A stretch of DNA of 64,000 nt from Hymenobacter norwichensis DSM 15439. GTDB lineage: Bacteria; Bacteroidota; Bacteroidia; Cytophagales; Hymenobacteraceae. The DNA lies in contig NZ_ATVL01000001.1 of assembly GCF_000420705.1 (NCBI RefSeq), positions 1 to 64,000 on the forward strand, written 5' to 3'. A program made the position numbers and the translations under genes. The notes below the pieces were generated by a model. It did not search any database. It worked only from the letters and a program-made list of their open reading frames with translations, and was not told the DNA's origin. Positions within the stretch are counted from its first letter, which is position 1; the number at the start of each line of letters is the position of its first letter. Of the stretch, positions 33,683-44,135 are shown piece after piece.

Positions 33683-35031
33683 TTTCATCTTTTCTTAACT
33701 AAAAACAGTGTTTCTGGCACGATAAAGGTGTTTTTCTTCCCTTTAGTTATTCTCTTCAAGTAACCTATTTAGCATTCTCGCTTTACGTTTTCAAGTTCTT
33801 GCTATGAGTGCTTAGCAGTATACATAACCGCAACACTTATTTCTACTCTCCAATAAGATTGGCAGTTGTAAACGGTTATCTATCATAGTTGCTTGTATTC
33901 TTATCATAGATTCAGCAATTGCATTCAGAAGTAACCAAAGAGAAAACTGAAAACTGATGGCGATGCTTCTCATTTCCTGCTTTCATTTGATTTCTAGCTA
34001 AGCCTACGCCCCTTAAAAGGCTAATGATCTGAGTTTAATCTTTGGCAACACGTTGTCAGAAAAACCAGTCCTTGGTGCGGCCTCGATTCGCCGCGTAAAC
34101 TCTGTTTACGGGCCGGCCTAACTACGTTTTCTCTACTGTGATAAAGGTACCGGCACCGCACAAACGTCTTAATCTTTAGGATAGTAGCTTCAGTTACTAC
34201 GTTCGACAGCACATGACCAAGGCCCTCCATTAAAAAGATTTGGAACAGGAGGCATAGTGTCAGGTGGCCTAGCAGCACAGTCAAAGCGGTAGGGTAGTTG
34301 TATTAGGTCATACCTTGCTTACATCACCGTTTTCATGATCGCTAGCTAAGCTTCCTCTTATACTATTATCTCTTTATCCTCGGTGACTAATAGAATTCTG
34401 GATGGCGATTAGGAACAAGAATAACCCAGCATTAATACGAGTACTATAAAATTAGAATAATTCAATATCACAACAGAAAAATAAGTTAACACATATATCT
34501 AAGTATTAGGTTTTGAATATTCATTTACATACCTATGTACTCTTTCCAAGAATTTATATTCTTACTGGGAAGAAAGTATAAAATTTTCACTGCAATATCC
34601 TTATTCATATATAATCCTGCTGCGATGAATCTAGATGCGTTGTTAACCTGCTTTAGCAAGCTTCCTTTAACGACCTCGTAAGGCTGCGCCCCTGCTTTGG
34701 GGTCAAGTACTTTGCTCTCACCTATTGCTATCAACTGCTCAAGGTAAAGCAAGTGCGCTTCATCTATGAGCAGTAAAGCAACTAGCCTAGTGACTACGAG
34801 GGCTACCAGATAATACCTACAGCCTTAGGTCCGGTCCCCCCTGATGCAGGATGCGCTGAGCATCCTTCCCCTTCACTTCCTCTGATCGAGTCCGCGCCAC
34901 TGACTGCGCTAAGCACCTAGCCCTTAGCAGTTCATGGCCGCACTAGGTTACCGGCACCCCTCACTCGCAGCAAACTCCTAGATACTCACCTTCCATTACC
35001 CCAGCAATTTCCACTTTTAACCCCAGTAATT
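33683..35031. other. 1.3-kb stretch without a convincing gene
   Basis: AT-rich DNA with only short frames. The best is an open minus-strand frame from about 34830 to 34525 with a sensible residue mix (ALLLIDEAHLLYLEQLIAIGE ending WKEYIGM) but no ATG; it may be a gene remnant. A small hairpin (AGGATGC/GCATCCT) lies at 34848-34866. I see no tRNA, IS end or repeat array. Confidence 0.4.
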
Positions 35032-37188
35032 ATGCAACACCTTGACTCCTCGCCGGACGTACCCGTCTGCGGCGCCCCCATCGTTATAGTAAGTGCTATT
35101 ACAGCGCCGCAATGCGTAGTGTCGAGTCGGTTTTGGGCGTTTGCCCGACTGATGGCCATCGTCCTTTTGACGGCGCTGCCTATGCTGGCGCACGCCGAGC
35201 ACTTTACGGCGCCGATCTCTGACTTTGACCATGTCGGTATGGGAACCTTTACGGGCAACTATACCCAATCTACTACTGACCATCCGTGGTTCATCTTCAA
35301 TGCCAATGCTGGCAACACGGTAACGATCAACGTCACCTCTTCTTTCACTGGAGGCTTTGGCTCTGGCAGCTACACGTGGCTTTATCGAGCGCCGGATGGA
35401 TGCGCCGAAATTGGTGACTTCGCTGACAACAACACCTTGCAGCTCGTGCAAACAGCCGGCAATGGTGCCAATAACTATACGTTGACGTACACCGTCCCGG
35501 CCACCGGCCAATTTGCCGTCCAGTTGGATTCCTGGCTAGGTGGCAGCGGCGCCTATACGGTGACGCTATCCGGTTCCACGGCGACCACGGTGCTTTGTTC
35601 GACGCTCATACCTACCTTATCTACTTCTCCCCTGGCTACGGGTCCGTTTTGTGCCGGTCAAGCTTTGGCCGTTCCGTTTACCGTGAGCGGCCCGTTTGCG
35701 GCGGGTAACGTCTTCTCGGCGCAACTTTCCAACGCGGCGGGCAGCTTTGCCTCGCCGGTGACCATCGGCACGCTGACTGGAACGGGTTCGGGCACTATTG
35801 CCGCTACGATTCCGGCAGGCACGCCAGCAGGTACTGGCTATCGCATCCGAGTAGTAGGCAGTACCCCTGCCGTAACGGGTACTGATAACGGAAGTAATCT
35901 AACCATCAACGCGGCCCCGGTGCTGACGCTGCCCGCCAGTCAGACGGTGGCAGCCACCACAGGACAATGTAGCGCCAGCGTGGCTTTTGCCGCCTCGGCC
36001 ACTAATCAGGCTTCGATCGTTTACACGCTGGGCGGCACACCCATCACTTCCCCCTACACTTTCCCAGTAGGCACCTCTACCGTTACCGTTCGGGCCACCA
36101 ACAACTGCGGCACGGCCACGGGCACCTTCACGGTGACGGTGCAGGATCGGCAGGCCCCGACGGTGCGGGCTGCGGGCTTCCAGACGGCGCTGGTGAACGG
36201 CACCCGTACGATTGAGGCCGCCGACGTAGATGGTGGCAGCTTCGACAACTGCGGTATTGTCTCGCTGAGCATCAGCCCGCGCACCTTCACCTGTGCCAAC
36301 ATTGGCCCCAATCAAGTCACGCTCACCGTTACCGACAACTCGGGTAACGTGGCCACGCAGACGGTGACCGTCATCATCGTTGACAACACGGCCCCAGTGG
36401 TGTTGGCCGCCGGGTTGCAAATCAACCTGATCAACGGCACGCGCACGATTGAAGCAGCCGATGTTGACTACGGCAGCTATGACGACTGCGGCAGCATCGT
36501 GTCGCTCACGCTGAGCAAAACCACCTTTACCTGTGCCAATGTGGGCCCCAACCAGGTCACGCTGACCGTGCGTGACAACTCGGGCAACACGGCCTCGCAA
36601 ACCGTGACCGTACTAGTAGTCGATAACACGGCCCCAGTGGTAGTGGCCGCGGGCTTCCAAACCACGCTGATCAACGGTACGCGCACCATTGAGGCCGCGG
36701 ACGTGGACGGGGGTAGCTACGACGATTGTGGCTCGATTGCCTCGTTGAGCATCAGCCCACGCACCTTTACCTGCGCCAACGTCGGCCCTAACCAGGTCAC
36801 GCTGACCGTACGCGATAATGCCGGTAACGTAGCCACGCAGACCGTGACCGTCATGATCCTGGCCGATGCTACCTGCACCAACAGCGTGGCCAGCCGTAGC
36901 AACTCAGCCAGCGCGAACCTGAGCAATGAGAGCCAGCTACAGGCGTACCCGAACCCGATCACCGATCAGGCTATGGTGTCGTTCCGTCCCACGCAGGCCG
37001 GCAAAGCGCAAATCAAGGTCTACAACCAGTTGGGAGTAGTAGTGGCCACCCTGTATGATGGAGCAGTGGAAGGCAACCGGCTTTACAGCGTGACCCTGAA
37101 TGGGCAGCCGCTCGCCAGTGGGGTCTACAACTGCCAGCTCATCACCAACGGCAAGGTGACCAATCAGCGCCTGCTCGTCAGCAAGTAA
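35032..37188 (+). CDS. Secreted HYR-repeat protein with type IX sorting domain
   Basis: A protein of up to 718 residues. A hydrophobic signal segment (LMAIVLLTALPMLAHA) lies at about 40-55; the start may therefore be ATG 35152 instead of 35032. A beta-rich domain (57-190) is followed by HYR-type repeats of about 81 residues. The three final ones carry TIEAADVD, FTCANVGPNQVTLTV and DNTAPVV. The last 85 residues (AYPNPITDQAMVSF to RLLVSK) form a T9SS type A C-terminal signal, which directs export to the cell surface in Bacteroidota. Adhesive or structural function is inferred. Confidence 0.8.
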   Translation: MQHLDSSPDVPVCGAPIVIVSAITAPQCVVSSRFWAFARLMAIVLLTALPMLAHAEHFTAPISDFDHVGMGTFTGNYTQSTTDHPWFIFNANAGNTVTINVTSSFTGGFGSGSYTWLYRAPDGCAEIGDFADNNTLQLVQTAGNGANNYTLTYTVPATGQFAVQLDSWLGGSGAYTVTLSGSTATTVLCSTLIPTLSTSPLATGPFCAGQALAVPFTVSGPFAAGNVFSAQLSNAAGSFASPVTIGTLTGTGSGTIAATIPAGTPAGTGYRIRVVGSTPAVTGTDNGSNLTINAAPVLTLPASQTVAATTGQCSASVAFAASATNQASIVYTLGGTPITSPYTFPVGTSTVTVRATNNCGTATGTFTVTVQDRQAPTVRAAGFQTALVNGTRTIEAADVDGGSFDNCGIVSLSISPRTFTCANIGPNQVTLTVTDNSGNVATQTVTVIIVDNTAPVVLAAGLQINLINGTRTIEAADVDYGSYDDCGSIVSLTLSKTTFTCANVGPNQVTLTVRDNSGNTASQTVTVLVVDNTAPVVVAAGFQTTLINGTRTIEAADVDGGSYDDCGSIASLSISPRTFTCANVGPNQVTLTVRDNAGNVATQTVTVMILADATCTNSVASRSNSASANLSNESQLQAYPNPITDQAMVSFRPTQAGKAQIKVYNQLGVVVATLYDGAVEGNRLYSVTLNGQPLASGVYNCQLITNGKVTNQRLLVSK

Positions 37189-37305
37189 GTAGCGCGTAGT
37201 ACCCGTCTTGCTTCGCAACCGCCGGCCCGGTCATTCAGGCTTGAGGGACTTGTCTTACTAAGCGGAAGGTAAAGCCGAGTGCTTTAGCAAGACCCATCTA
37301 TAATG

Positions 37306-37338
37306 AACGGGGGACGTAGCTTGGCTACGTCCCCCGTT
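37306..37338 (+). terminator. Strong terminator after the T9SS protein
   Basis: AACGGGGGACGTAGC pairs perfectly with its 15-base complement around a TTG loop, followed by TTGTG. It is the main structure in the 350-bp gap before the metal island; the remaining gap shows nothing else. Confidence 0.75.
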
Positions 37339-37537
37339 TGTGCGTTTGTGCATTTGCTCATATAAGCAAAATTTTAGAAGGAGTGGCGTAAAACAGGAGC
37401 AAGGTTCTCCCTCAGTTAAAGGCAAAACGATTCTCTATTTCCACACCTGCTGAGCTTAACTCATAAAGAACTTTTGTCGGATAAACTTGGTAAAGGTGAT
37501 AGCTGGCAATTCTCGGTTGTCGCTACCTTTGCCCGTA

Positions 37538-37867
37538 ATGCGTCTGTCTGCTCTGTTTTTTGCCTTGTACTTCGCGTGCCTCTCGTGCCTAGCCTGTGCC
37601 GACGAGGTTCCCGTGTGCCAGGATCAGACGCAAACTACCATCGCCGCCTCGTCGCACTCGGACTGTGGAGCCGATGCCCTAGGTGACTGGTGCTCGCCGC
37701 TGTGCCAGTGTCACTGCTGTGGTGGGGCCGTTGTTCCGCTGGCGCCGTTGCCGGTGCTCGCACAAACCCCACCTCACGTATGGGGTTCGGTTAGCCGGCC
37801 CGCGCAACTCGTGGTCGCGGCACCAACTCGTGCTCCCGGGGCTATCTGGCAACCGCCGCGGGCCTAA
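37538..37867 (+). CDS. DUF6660-like small Cys-rich protein
   Basis: A 109-residue protein with a signal peptide (MRLSALFFALYFACLSCLACAD). The Cys/His-rich motif WCSPLCQCHCCGG near residue 55 is the hallmark of the small DUF6660-type proteins encoded ahead of czc/cus genes in Bacteroidetes. The ATG at 37538 gives a clean signal peptide; the earlier ATG at 37487 does not. The cysteines could bind metal in the periplasm. The RND pump gene follows. Confidence 0.65.
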   Translation: MRLSALFFALYFACLSCLACADEVPVCQDQTQTTIAASSHSDCGADALGDWCSPLCQCHCCGGAVVPLAPLPVLAQTPPHVWGSVSRPAQLVVAAPTRAPGAIWQPPRA

Positions 37868-38058
37868 CCTTTCCCTTGTTTTCCTGCTGACCACCCCACC
37901 GGGCGGCCTGCTTTCCTAGGGAGCAGCCTTGCCCGGTTTGCCAACGCGTGGCGTTGCGCTTAGGGTGCGTCCTGGCCACGCCGTTCCCGCTTGTACCAGC
38001 CGGAACCGCCTCGCCGCAGGGTTTTCACGGAAGTGTTAGACCTAACCCCTACCAGCGG

Positions 38059-41000
38059 ATGTTCGACCGGCTGATCTATTTTTCCATTCACAACAAGCTC
38101 ATCATCGGGCTGCTGACCCTGGCCTTGATTGCCTGGGGCAGCTACTCGCTCAGTCGGCTACCCATTGACGCGGTACCCGACATCACCACCAACCAGGTCG
38201 TCGTGTACACGGTGGCCCCCTCGCTGGCCGCCAGCGACATCGAGCGCCTCGTCTCCTTTCCCGTCGAGCAAAGCGTGGCCACCATTCCCGGCCGCGAGGA
38301 AGTGCGCTCGTTCTCGCGCTTCGGCCTCTCGGTGGTGACCATCGTCTTCGAGGACAAAATTGACATTTACTGGGCCCGCCAGCAAGTAGGCGAACGCCTA
38401 CGGGAAGCCGAAAGCCAGATTCCCGCCAGTATTGGCCGGCCGGAAATGGCTCCGGTCAGCACCGGCTTAGGCGAAGTGTATCAGTACCTCGTGCGGGCCA
38501 AGCCCGGCTACGAGAAGAAGTATGATGCTCGCGAGCTGCGCACCATTCAGGACTGGATCGTGCGGCGTCAGCTACTCGGCACGCCCGGCGTAGCCGACGT
38601 GGCCAGCTTCGGTGGCCAGCTCAAGCAGTACGAAATCCGGCTGGACCCCACCCGCTTACGCTCGCTTGGTATCACCATTGACCAGGTCTACCAGGCCGTC
38701 TCGCGCAATAACCAGAATGCGGGCGGCGCTTACCTCGACCAGAAGCCCACCGCCTACTTTATCCGCACCGAAGGCCTAGCCGAGAATGCCGCCGACCTGG
38801 GCAACATCGTCGTGCGCAGCACCCAAAGTGGTATGCCCGTGCTGGTACGTGACGTGGCCGACGTGCGCCTGGGCTCGGCCGTGCGCTACGGGGCCATGAC
38901 CCGCAACGCGGAGGGCGAAGTCACCGGTGGTCTGGTGCTCATGCTCAAGGGCGCTAATGCCAACGAAGTCATTCAAGCCGTGAAGGAGCGCATGGCCACC
39001 GTGCGCAAGTCCTTGCCCGAAGGCGTCACTATCGACGTGTACCTGGACCGCTCCGACCTGGTTGGTCGGGCCATTAGCACGGTCACCAAAAACCTGGTCG
39101 AAGGAGCGCTGATTGTGATTTTCGTGTTGGTGCTGTTTCTCGGCAATTGGCGGGCCGGGCTGGTCGTAGCCTCGGTCATCCCGTTGGCCATGCTCTTTGC
39201 TATCAGCATGATGCGTCTGTTCGGTGTGTCGGGCAACCTGCTCTCACTCGGGGCGATTGACTTCGGGCTCGTCGTGGATGGGGCCGTCATCATCGTCGAG
39301 GCCATCGTGCACCGCCTACACGGCGGGCAGTTGCGTGTACCTGGGGGCCACCTCAACACAGCGCAGATGAACGAGGAAACCTATCACGCGGCCAGCAAGA
39401 TCCGCTCCTCGGCCGCCTTTGGTGAAATCATCATCCTCATCGTGTACCTGCCCCTGCTGGCCCTAGCCGGCATTGAAGGCAAGATGTTCCGGCCCATGGC
39501 CGAAACCGTGGCTTTTGCCATCATCGGCGCCTTTATTCTGAGTTTGACCTACGTACCCATGATGTCGGCGCTGGCCTTGAGCCGCGACACCGAAACCAAG
39601 CGCACGTTCTCGGACCGGATGATGAGCTGGCTGGAAGCCCGCTACCGGCCGGTGCTGGAATGGGCGCTGCGCCGTAAAACGGTGGTGTTGGTGGCGGCCG
39701 TGGCCTTATTGGGGGGCGCACTGCTGCTGTTTCGGACCTTGGGCGGGGAGTTCATTCCGCAACTGGCCGAGGGGGACTTCGCTATCGAGATGCGTACGCT
39801 TACGGGCTCGTCGCTGAGCTACACGGTCGACAAAAGCCAGGAAGCAGCCGCCATCCTCACCAAACAGTTTCCGGAAGTCAAGGAGGTGGTGGCCAAAATC
39901 GGGGCCGCGGAAATTCCTACCGACCCCATGCCGGTGGAAGCGGCCGACGTAATGGTGATTCTGGAAAAAGACCAGAGCAAATGGACCTCGGCCCGCACGC
40001 AGGAGGAGTTGGCCGAGAAGATGGCCGAAGCATTGGAAGTGATTCCCGGCGTCACCTTTGGCTTCCAGCAGCCCATTCAAATGCGCTTCAATGAGCTCAT
40101 TTCCGGCGCCAAGCAGGACGTGGTGCTTAAAATCTATGGCGAAGACCTGGAGCAGCTGGCTGACTATGCGCAGCGGGCGGCCCGCCTGGTGCGACAGGTG
40201 GAAGGCGCCGAGGACGTGTACGTGGAACAGGTGACCGGCCTGCCCCAAATCGTGGTCAAGCTGGATCGTAACCGCTTGGCCCGGTTCGGGCTCAACGCCG
40301 ACGACGTGAACCGCACCGTACAGACCGCTTTTGCCGGGCAGAGTGCCGGGCAGCTTTTCGAGCAGGAGCGCCGCTTCGACGTGGTGTTACGCCTAGCGCC
40401 CGAGCTGCGGCAGAACATCAATCAGGTGCGCCAATTGCTGGTCGCTACGCCGGCCGGTGAGCAGATTCCCTTGGAGCAAGTCGCCACCGTGGACTTGCAG
40501 GAAGGCCCCAACCAGATTCAGCGTGATGACGCCAAGCGACGCATTTCGGTGGCCTTCAACGTGCGGGGCCGGGACGTGGAAAGCATCGTGCAGGAGTTGC
40601 AAGGCAAGATGGACCAGCAGTTGAAGCTGGCTCCCGGCTACTACACCACCTACGGCGGGCAGTTCGAGAACCTGCGCCAGGCCACCGAGCGTCTGAGCAT
40701 TGCCGTGCCGGTGGCGCTGCTGCTCATCTTCGTGCTCCTGTTCTTCACCTTTAAGTCGCTGAAGCAATCGATCATGATTTTCACGGCCATTCCGCTTTCG
40801 GCCATCGGCGGGGTGCTGGCCCTATGGCTGCGCGGCATGCCGTTTAGCATCTCGGCGGGAGTGGGTTTCATTGCTCTGTTCGGGGTGGCCGTACTCAACG
40901 GCATCGTGCTGATTGGCTACTTCAACCAGCTCAAGGAGGAAGGCCACACCGACCTCTACCAACGCATTTTGGAAGGCACGCAGGTGCGGTTACGGCCGGT

Positions 41001-42465
41001 GCTGATGACGGCCACCGTCGCCTCGTTGGGCTTTTTGCCGATGGCGCTGAGTACCTCGGCCGGAGCGGAAGTGCAGCGGCCCCTGGCCACGGTCGTCATT
41101 GGCGGGCTGGTCACGGCCACCCTACTTACGCTGCTCGTGCTGCCGGTGCTTTACGCCCTGTCGGAGCGCGCTGCTACCGCCAAGGGTGAAGATCAGCCCC
41201 AACGGACGGCAACCCTGCCGGTTGCCAGTGGGCTGCTCCTGCTACTTGGGGGGCTACTCCTTGCCACCCCGGTCCGGGCGCAGGGCTCCCTGACGGCGAC
41301 GCAGGCCGTGGGGCAGGCGCTACAAGCCAATGGTACCGTGCAGGCGGCCCGCAGTGCGTTGGAAGCACAGCAGGCCTTACGGCGGACCGCGCGCGATGTA
41401 GGTCGCACCACCATCCTGGGGACCTATGGGCAAGTGAATTCCCCTCTGTCCGACAACGTGTTCAGCATTGGGCAAACGCTGGCCTTACCGGGCTACTACA
41501 AAGCGCAGGCGGGACTGAGTCAGGCGCAGATTCAGGGTCGCGAGCAGCAACTCGCCCAGGTACAAGCGGAGTTGCGTCGGCAGGTGCGGCTAAGCTATGA
41601 GCAGGCCGTGCATGCCCGGCACCGGCTGCGCATGTTGCGGGGCCAGGACAGCATTTACGCCGAGTTTTTGCGCTCGGCGCAGCTGCGCTTCAAAACGGGG
41701 GAAGTCGCCCGGCTCGAACCCGCCAACGCCCTGTTGGCGCAGGGCGAAACGCAAACCCTGCTAACTGAGGCCCGAACGGATTATGCCATCGCCCAACGGC
41801 AACTGCAAGCCTTGCTGCAAGCCCCGCAACTGGTGGCCATTGCCGACAGCACCTTGCGCCTCTTGCCTTACCCAACTGCCTCCTCGGATACCACGGTGCT
41901 GGCTTCCACGCCCCAGGCCCGGGTGCTACAACAGCAAGTAGTGGAGCGACAGGCGCAAACGCGGGTGGAGCAGGCGGCCGGCTTGCCACAGGTGACGGTG
42001 GGCTACACCAATCAGTCCCTCCGGGGCACGTACGAAGTGGATGGGCAGGCCACTACCTACGGGACCGGTGACCGGTTCCAGAGCGTGCAGGCCGGCGTGG
42101 CCATCCCCCTGCTGCGCGGCCCGCAGAAGGCCCGCGTACAGGCGGCTCGGTTGCAGGAGCAGGCAGCTGCCACTACCTACCAGCGCTACCGGGCGGAAGT
42201 AGCCGCCCAACTCGATGAGCTCCGTTTGCGCCTGCAAGAGCAGCAGCGGCGGGTACAGTTCTACGAGCAGACCGGCTTGCCGCAGGCCGAGGTCATTGTC
42301 CGGCTTAGCCAGCGCGCTTACAAGGCGGGTGAAACCACCTACTCCGAGCTTCTGCTCAACCTGGAACGCGCCCTACGGGTGCGCACCACTTATCTCGACG
42401 CCGTGCTGGCGCACAACCAGACCACCATCGAGTTGGAGTACCTGCTAGGTACCCCGGCGCAGTAA
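38059..42465 (+). CDS. czcA: CzcA-type heavy-metal RND pump fused to a TolC-like outer membrane factor
   Basis: 1468 residues. The first 1030 or so are a CzcA/CusA pump: N-terminal FDRLIYFSIHNKLIIGLL, DAVPDITTNQVVVYT, and in membrane helix 4 DFGLVVDGAVIIVE with the proton-relay acidic residues of the divalent-cation group. A second signal-like segment (LLLLLGGLLLATPVRAQG, about 1055-1073) joins it to a CzcC/TolC-like part with coiled-coil repeats (about 1080-1465). I chose ATG 38059 because it gives the usual CzcA start. Such fusions occur in Bacteroidetes; czcB follows 24 bp downstream. Confidence 0.9.
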   Translation: MFDRLIYFSIHNKLIIGLLTLALIAWGSYSLSRLPIDAVPDITTNQVVVYTVAPSLAASDIERLVSFPVEQSVATIPGREEVRSFSRFGLSVVTIVFEDKIDIYWARQQVGERLREAESQIPASIGRPEMAPVSTGLGEVYQYLVRAKPGYEKKYDARELRTIQDWIVRRQLLGTPGVADVASFGGQLKQYEIRLDPTRLRSLGITIDQVYQAVSRNNQNAGGAYLDQKPTAYFIRTEGLAENAADLGNIVVRSTQSGMPVLVRDVADVRLGSAVRYGAMTRNAEGEVTGGLVLMLKGANANEVIQAVKERMATVRKSLPEGVTIDVYLDRSDLVGRAISTVTKNLVEGALIVIFVLVLFLGNWRAGLVVASVIPLAMLFAISMMRLFGVSGNLLSLGAIDFGLVVDGAVIIVEAIVHRLHGGQLRVPGGHLNTAQMNEETYHAASKIRSSAAFGEIIILIVYLPLLALAGIEGKMFRPMAETVAFAIIGAFILSLTYVPMMSALALSRDTETKRTFSDRMMSWLEARYRPVLEWALRRKTVVLVAAVALLGGALLLFRTLGGEFIPQLAEGDFAIEMRTLTGSSLSYTVDKSQEAAAILTKQFPEVKEVVAKIGAAEIPTDPMPVEAADVMVILEKDQSKWTSARTQEELAEKMAEALEVIPGVTFGFQQPIQMRFNELISGAKQDVVLKIYGEDLEQLADYAQRAARLVRQVEGAEDVYVEQVTGLPQIVVKLDRNRLARFGLNADDVNRTVQTAFAGQSAGQLFEQERRFDVVLRLAPELRQNINQVRQLLVATPAGEQIPLEQVATVDLQEGPNQIQRDDAKRRISVAFNVRGRDVESIVQELQGKMDQQLKLAPGYYTTYGGQFENLRQATERLSIAVPVALLLIFVLLFFTFKSLKQSIMIFTAIPLSAIGGVLALWLRGMPFSISAGVGFIALFGVAVLNGIVLIGYFNQLKEEGHTDLYQRILEGTQVRLRPVLMTATVASLGFLPMALSTSAGAEVQRPLATVVIGGLVTATLLTLLVLPVLYALSERAATAKGEDQPQRTATLPVASGLLLLLGGLLLATPVRAQGSLTATQAVGQALQANGTVQAARSALEAQQALRRTARDVGRTTILGTYGQVNSPLSDNVFSIGQTLALPGYYKAQAGLSQAQIQGREQQLAQVQAELRRQVRLSYEQAVHARHRLRMLRGQDSIYAEFLRSAQLRFKTGEVARLEPANALLAQGETQTLLTEARTDYAIAQRQLQALLQAPQLVAIADSTLRLLPYPTASSDTTVLASTPQARVLQQQVVERQAQTRVEQAAGLPQVTVGYTNQSLRGTYEVDGQATTYGTGDRFQSVQAGVAIPLLRGPQKARVQAARLQEQAAATTYQRYRAEVAAQLDELRLRLQEQQRRVQFYEQTGLPQAEVIVRLSQRAYKAGETTYSELLLNLERALRVRTTYLDAVLAHNQTTIELEYLLGTPAQ

Positions 42466-42489
42466 CCCTCTCTTTTCGACGTATTTACC

Positions 42490-43671
42490 ATGTATAAGAT
42501 TGTATCATTCGTGCTGCTGCTGGGCCTGAGCGTGCCCTTTGGCTGCACTTCCGATAAACCAGAAACGGCCGCAGCAGATGCCGAAGGCCGGGAAACCGCC
42601 ACTCAGGAAGGCGAAGAAGCAGAAGAGGCAACCGACCTGGTTACCCTCTCGCCAGCGCAGCAGCAGGTGGCGGGCATCCAGACCGGTCAGCTGACGAACC
42701 GGCCGATGGGCGCGGGCCTGGCCGTCACCGGCACGCTGGACGTGCCGCCGGAAAGCGCCGTCTCCATCACGGCCCCGCTGGGAGGCTTCGTGGACAACAC
42801 CGAACTGCTGCAAGGTACGCGGGTGCGCAAAGGCGAAGTGCTAGCCACCATCCGCAATCCCGAGTTCGTGACCCTGCAGCAGGAGTACCTGGAAACCCGC
42901 GCCCGCCTCGAATACGCCCGAACCGAGCTGGCCCGGCAGAAAGAGCTGTACGAGCAGGAGGTAGCCCCCCAAAAGAACTATCAGCGGGCCCAAGCCGATT
43001 ACAATGCGTTGCGCGTGCAAACCAACGCGTTGGCGGCCCGGCTGCGCTTGGCGAACCTGCCGGTAGGGGGCAAGCTTGTTACGACGGCCAGCATTCGGGC
43101 TCCCCGAGCGGGTTTTGTGCGAACCGTGAACGTAACGGTCGGCCAGGCAGTGACGCCTACGGATGCCCTGTTTGAAATCGTGGACCCCGAGCACTTGCAC
43201 GTCGAGTTGACCGTCTTCGAGCGCGACGTGGCGCGGGTGCAGAAAAACCAGCTGATTCGCTTCACCCTGGCCAGCGACTCGACCGGCTCCCGCCGCGAGC
43301 GGACGGCCCGCGTGTATCTGATTGGGCGGGCTATTGGGCAAGACCGCACGGTACGCGTACACGGCCATTTAGATCAGGAAAACGATCCGGCCCTGTTGCC
43401 GGGCCTCTACGTGCGGGCCCTGATTGAAACCGGCCGCACGGAGGTGCCCGCCCTGCCCGATGCGGCGCTGGTGCGCTTCGAGGGTAAGAGCTACGTCTAC
43501 GCCGTGGAAGCGCCCGGCCGCTACCGCATGGTGCCCGTAACCCTAGGCCGCAGCGAAGACAACTTCACCGAAGTCACGCTGCCCGAAACGGTGCCCGCTA
43601 CAACCACCTTCGTAACAGGGGCTGCTTACTCGTTGCTGGCCAAGATGAAAAACGCCGAGGAAGAAGAATAG
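42490..43671 (+). CDS. czcB: CzcB-type RND periplasmic adaptor, lipoprotein
   Basis: A 393-residue membrane-fusion protein linking the RND pump and the outer membrane channel. A lipoprotein-like N-terminus (LLLGLSVPFGC, Cys19) is followed by an acidic linker. The domain order is barrel-sandwich (VSITAPLGGFVDN), a helical hairpin (EYLETRARLEYARTELARQKELYEQEV), the returning sandwich strand (ASIRAPRAGFVRTV) and beta-barrel (LHVELTVFERDVARV). It is 24 bp from the pump gene and in the same operon. Confidence 0.88.
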   Translation: MYKIVSFVLLLGLSVPFGCTSDKPETAAADAEGRETATQEGEEAEEATDLVTLSPAQQQVAGIQTGQLTNRPMGAGLAVTGTLDVPPESAVSITAPLGGFVDNTELLQGTRVRKGEVLATIRNPEFVTLQQEYLETRARLEYARTELARQKELYEQEVAPQKNYQRAQADYNALRVQTNALAARLRLANLPVGGKLVTTASIRAPRAGFVRTVNVTVGQAVTPTDALFEIVDPEHLHVELTVFERDVARVQKNQLIRFTLASDSTGSRRERTARVYLIGRAIGQDRTVRVHGHLDQENDPALLPGLYVRALIETGRTEVPALPDAALVRFEGKSYVYAVEAPGRYRMVPVTLGRSEDNFTEVTLPETVPATTTFVTGAAYSLLAKMKNAEEEE

Positions 43672-43718
43672 CCGCTTACAGGAAGTTCCTGATTTCCTCA
43701 GTTAACAAAAGACCCTCA

Positions 43719-44048
43719 ATGGCTTACCTACAGACCCTAGGTGTATTTGTGTTGGCCGGCCTCTGTGAAATCGGGGGCGGCTATTTGGTGTGGCAGTGGC
43801 TGAAGGCGGATCGCCCGGGCTGGATGGGGCTAGCAGGAGCAATCCTGCTCGTGCTCTACGGCTGGGTGGCCACTTGGCAGCCCACTTCCTTCGGCAAAAC
43901 CTACGCCGTCTACGGGGGCATTTTCGTGGTCATGTCCATTGCCTGGGCCTGGTACTTCGATGGCTTCTGGCCGGATCGGTTTGATGTACTGGGCGGCGCT
44001 ATCGTGCTGCTTGGACTGGGGGTCGTGCTGTTCTGGCCCCGCGCCTAA
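43719..44048 (+). CDS. YnfA/UPF0060 family membrane protein
   Basis: A 109-residue protein with four membrane segments. The N-terminal LAGLCEIGGGYLVWQWLK and the loop WQPTSFGKTYAVYGGIFVVMS are typical of UPF0060 (YnfA). Such small SMR-superfamily-like proteins are frequent companions of metal resistance genes, but the transported substrate is not established. It is 47 bp downstream of czcB. Confidence 0.85.
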   Translation: MAYLQTLGVFVLAGLCEIGGGYLVWQWLKADRPGWMGLAGAILLVLYGWVATWQPTSFGKTYAVYGGIFVVMSIAWAWYFDGFWPDRFDVLGGAIVLLGLGVVLFWPRA

Positions 44049-44135
44049 TTTCTCTAGTCGCTCTCCTTACACCCCTGCGCTTGGCCGTTTACTGGCTCAA
44101 CCGGGCCTCTGCGCAACCGCTACACTACTCTCATT

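Noticed and set aside
34021-34284. 87-codon minus-strand frame in the gene-poor stretch
   Set aside because: No family resemblance, no ribosome-binding context and irregular composition; treated as non-coding.
35899-36600. 233-codon minus-strand frame opposite the HYR repeats
   Set aside because: It follows the repeat structure of the T9SS protein gene and has no domain pattern.
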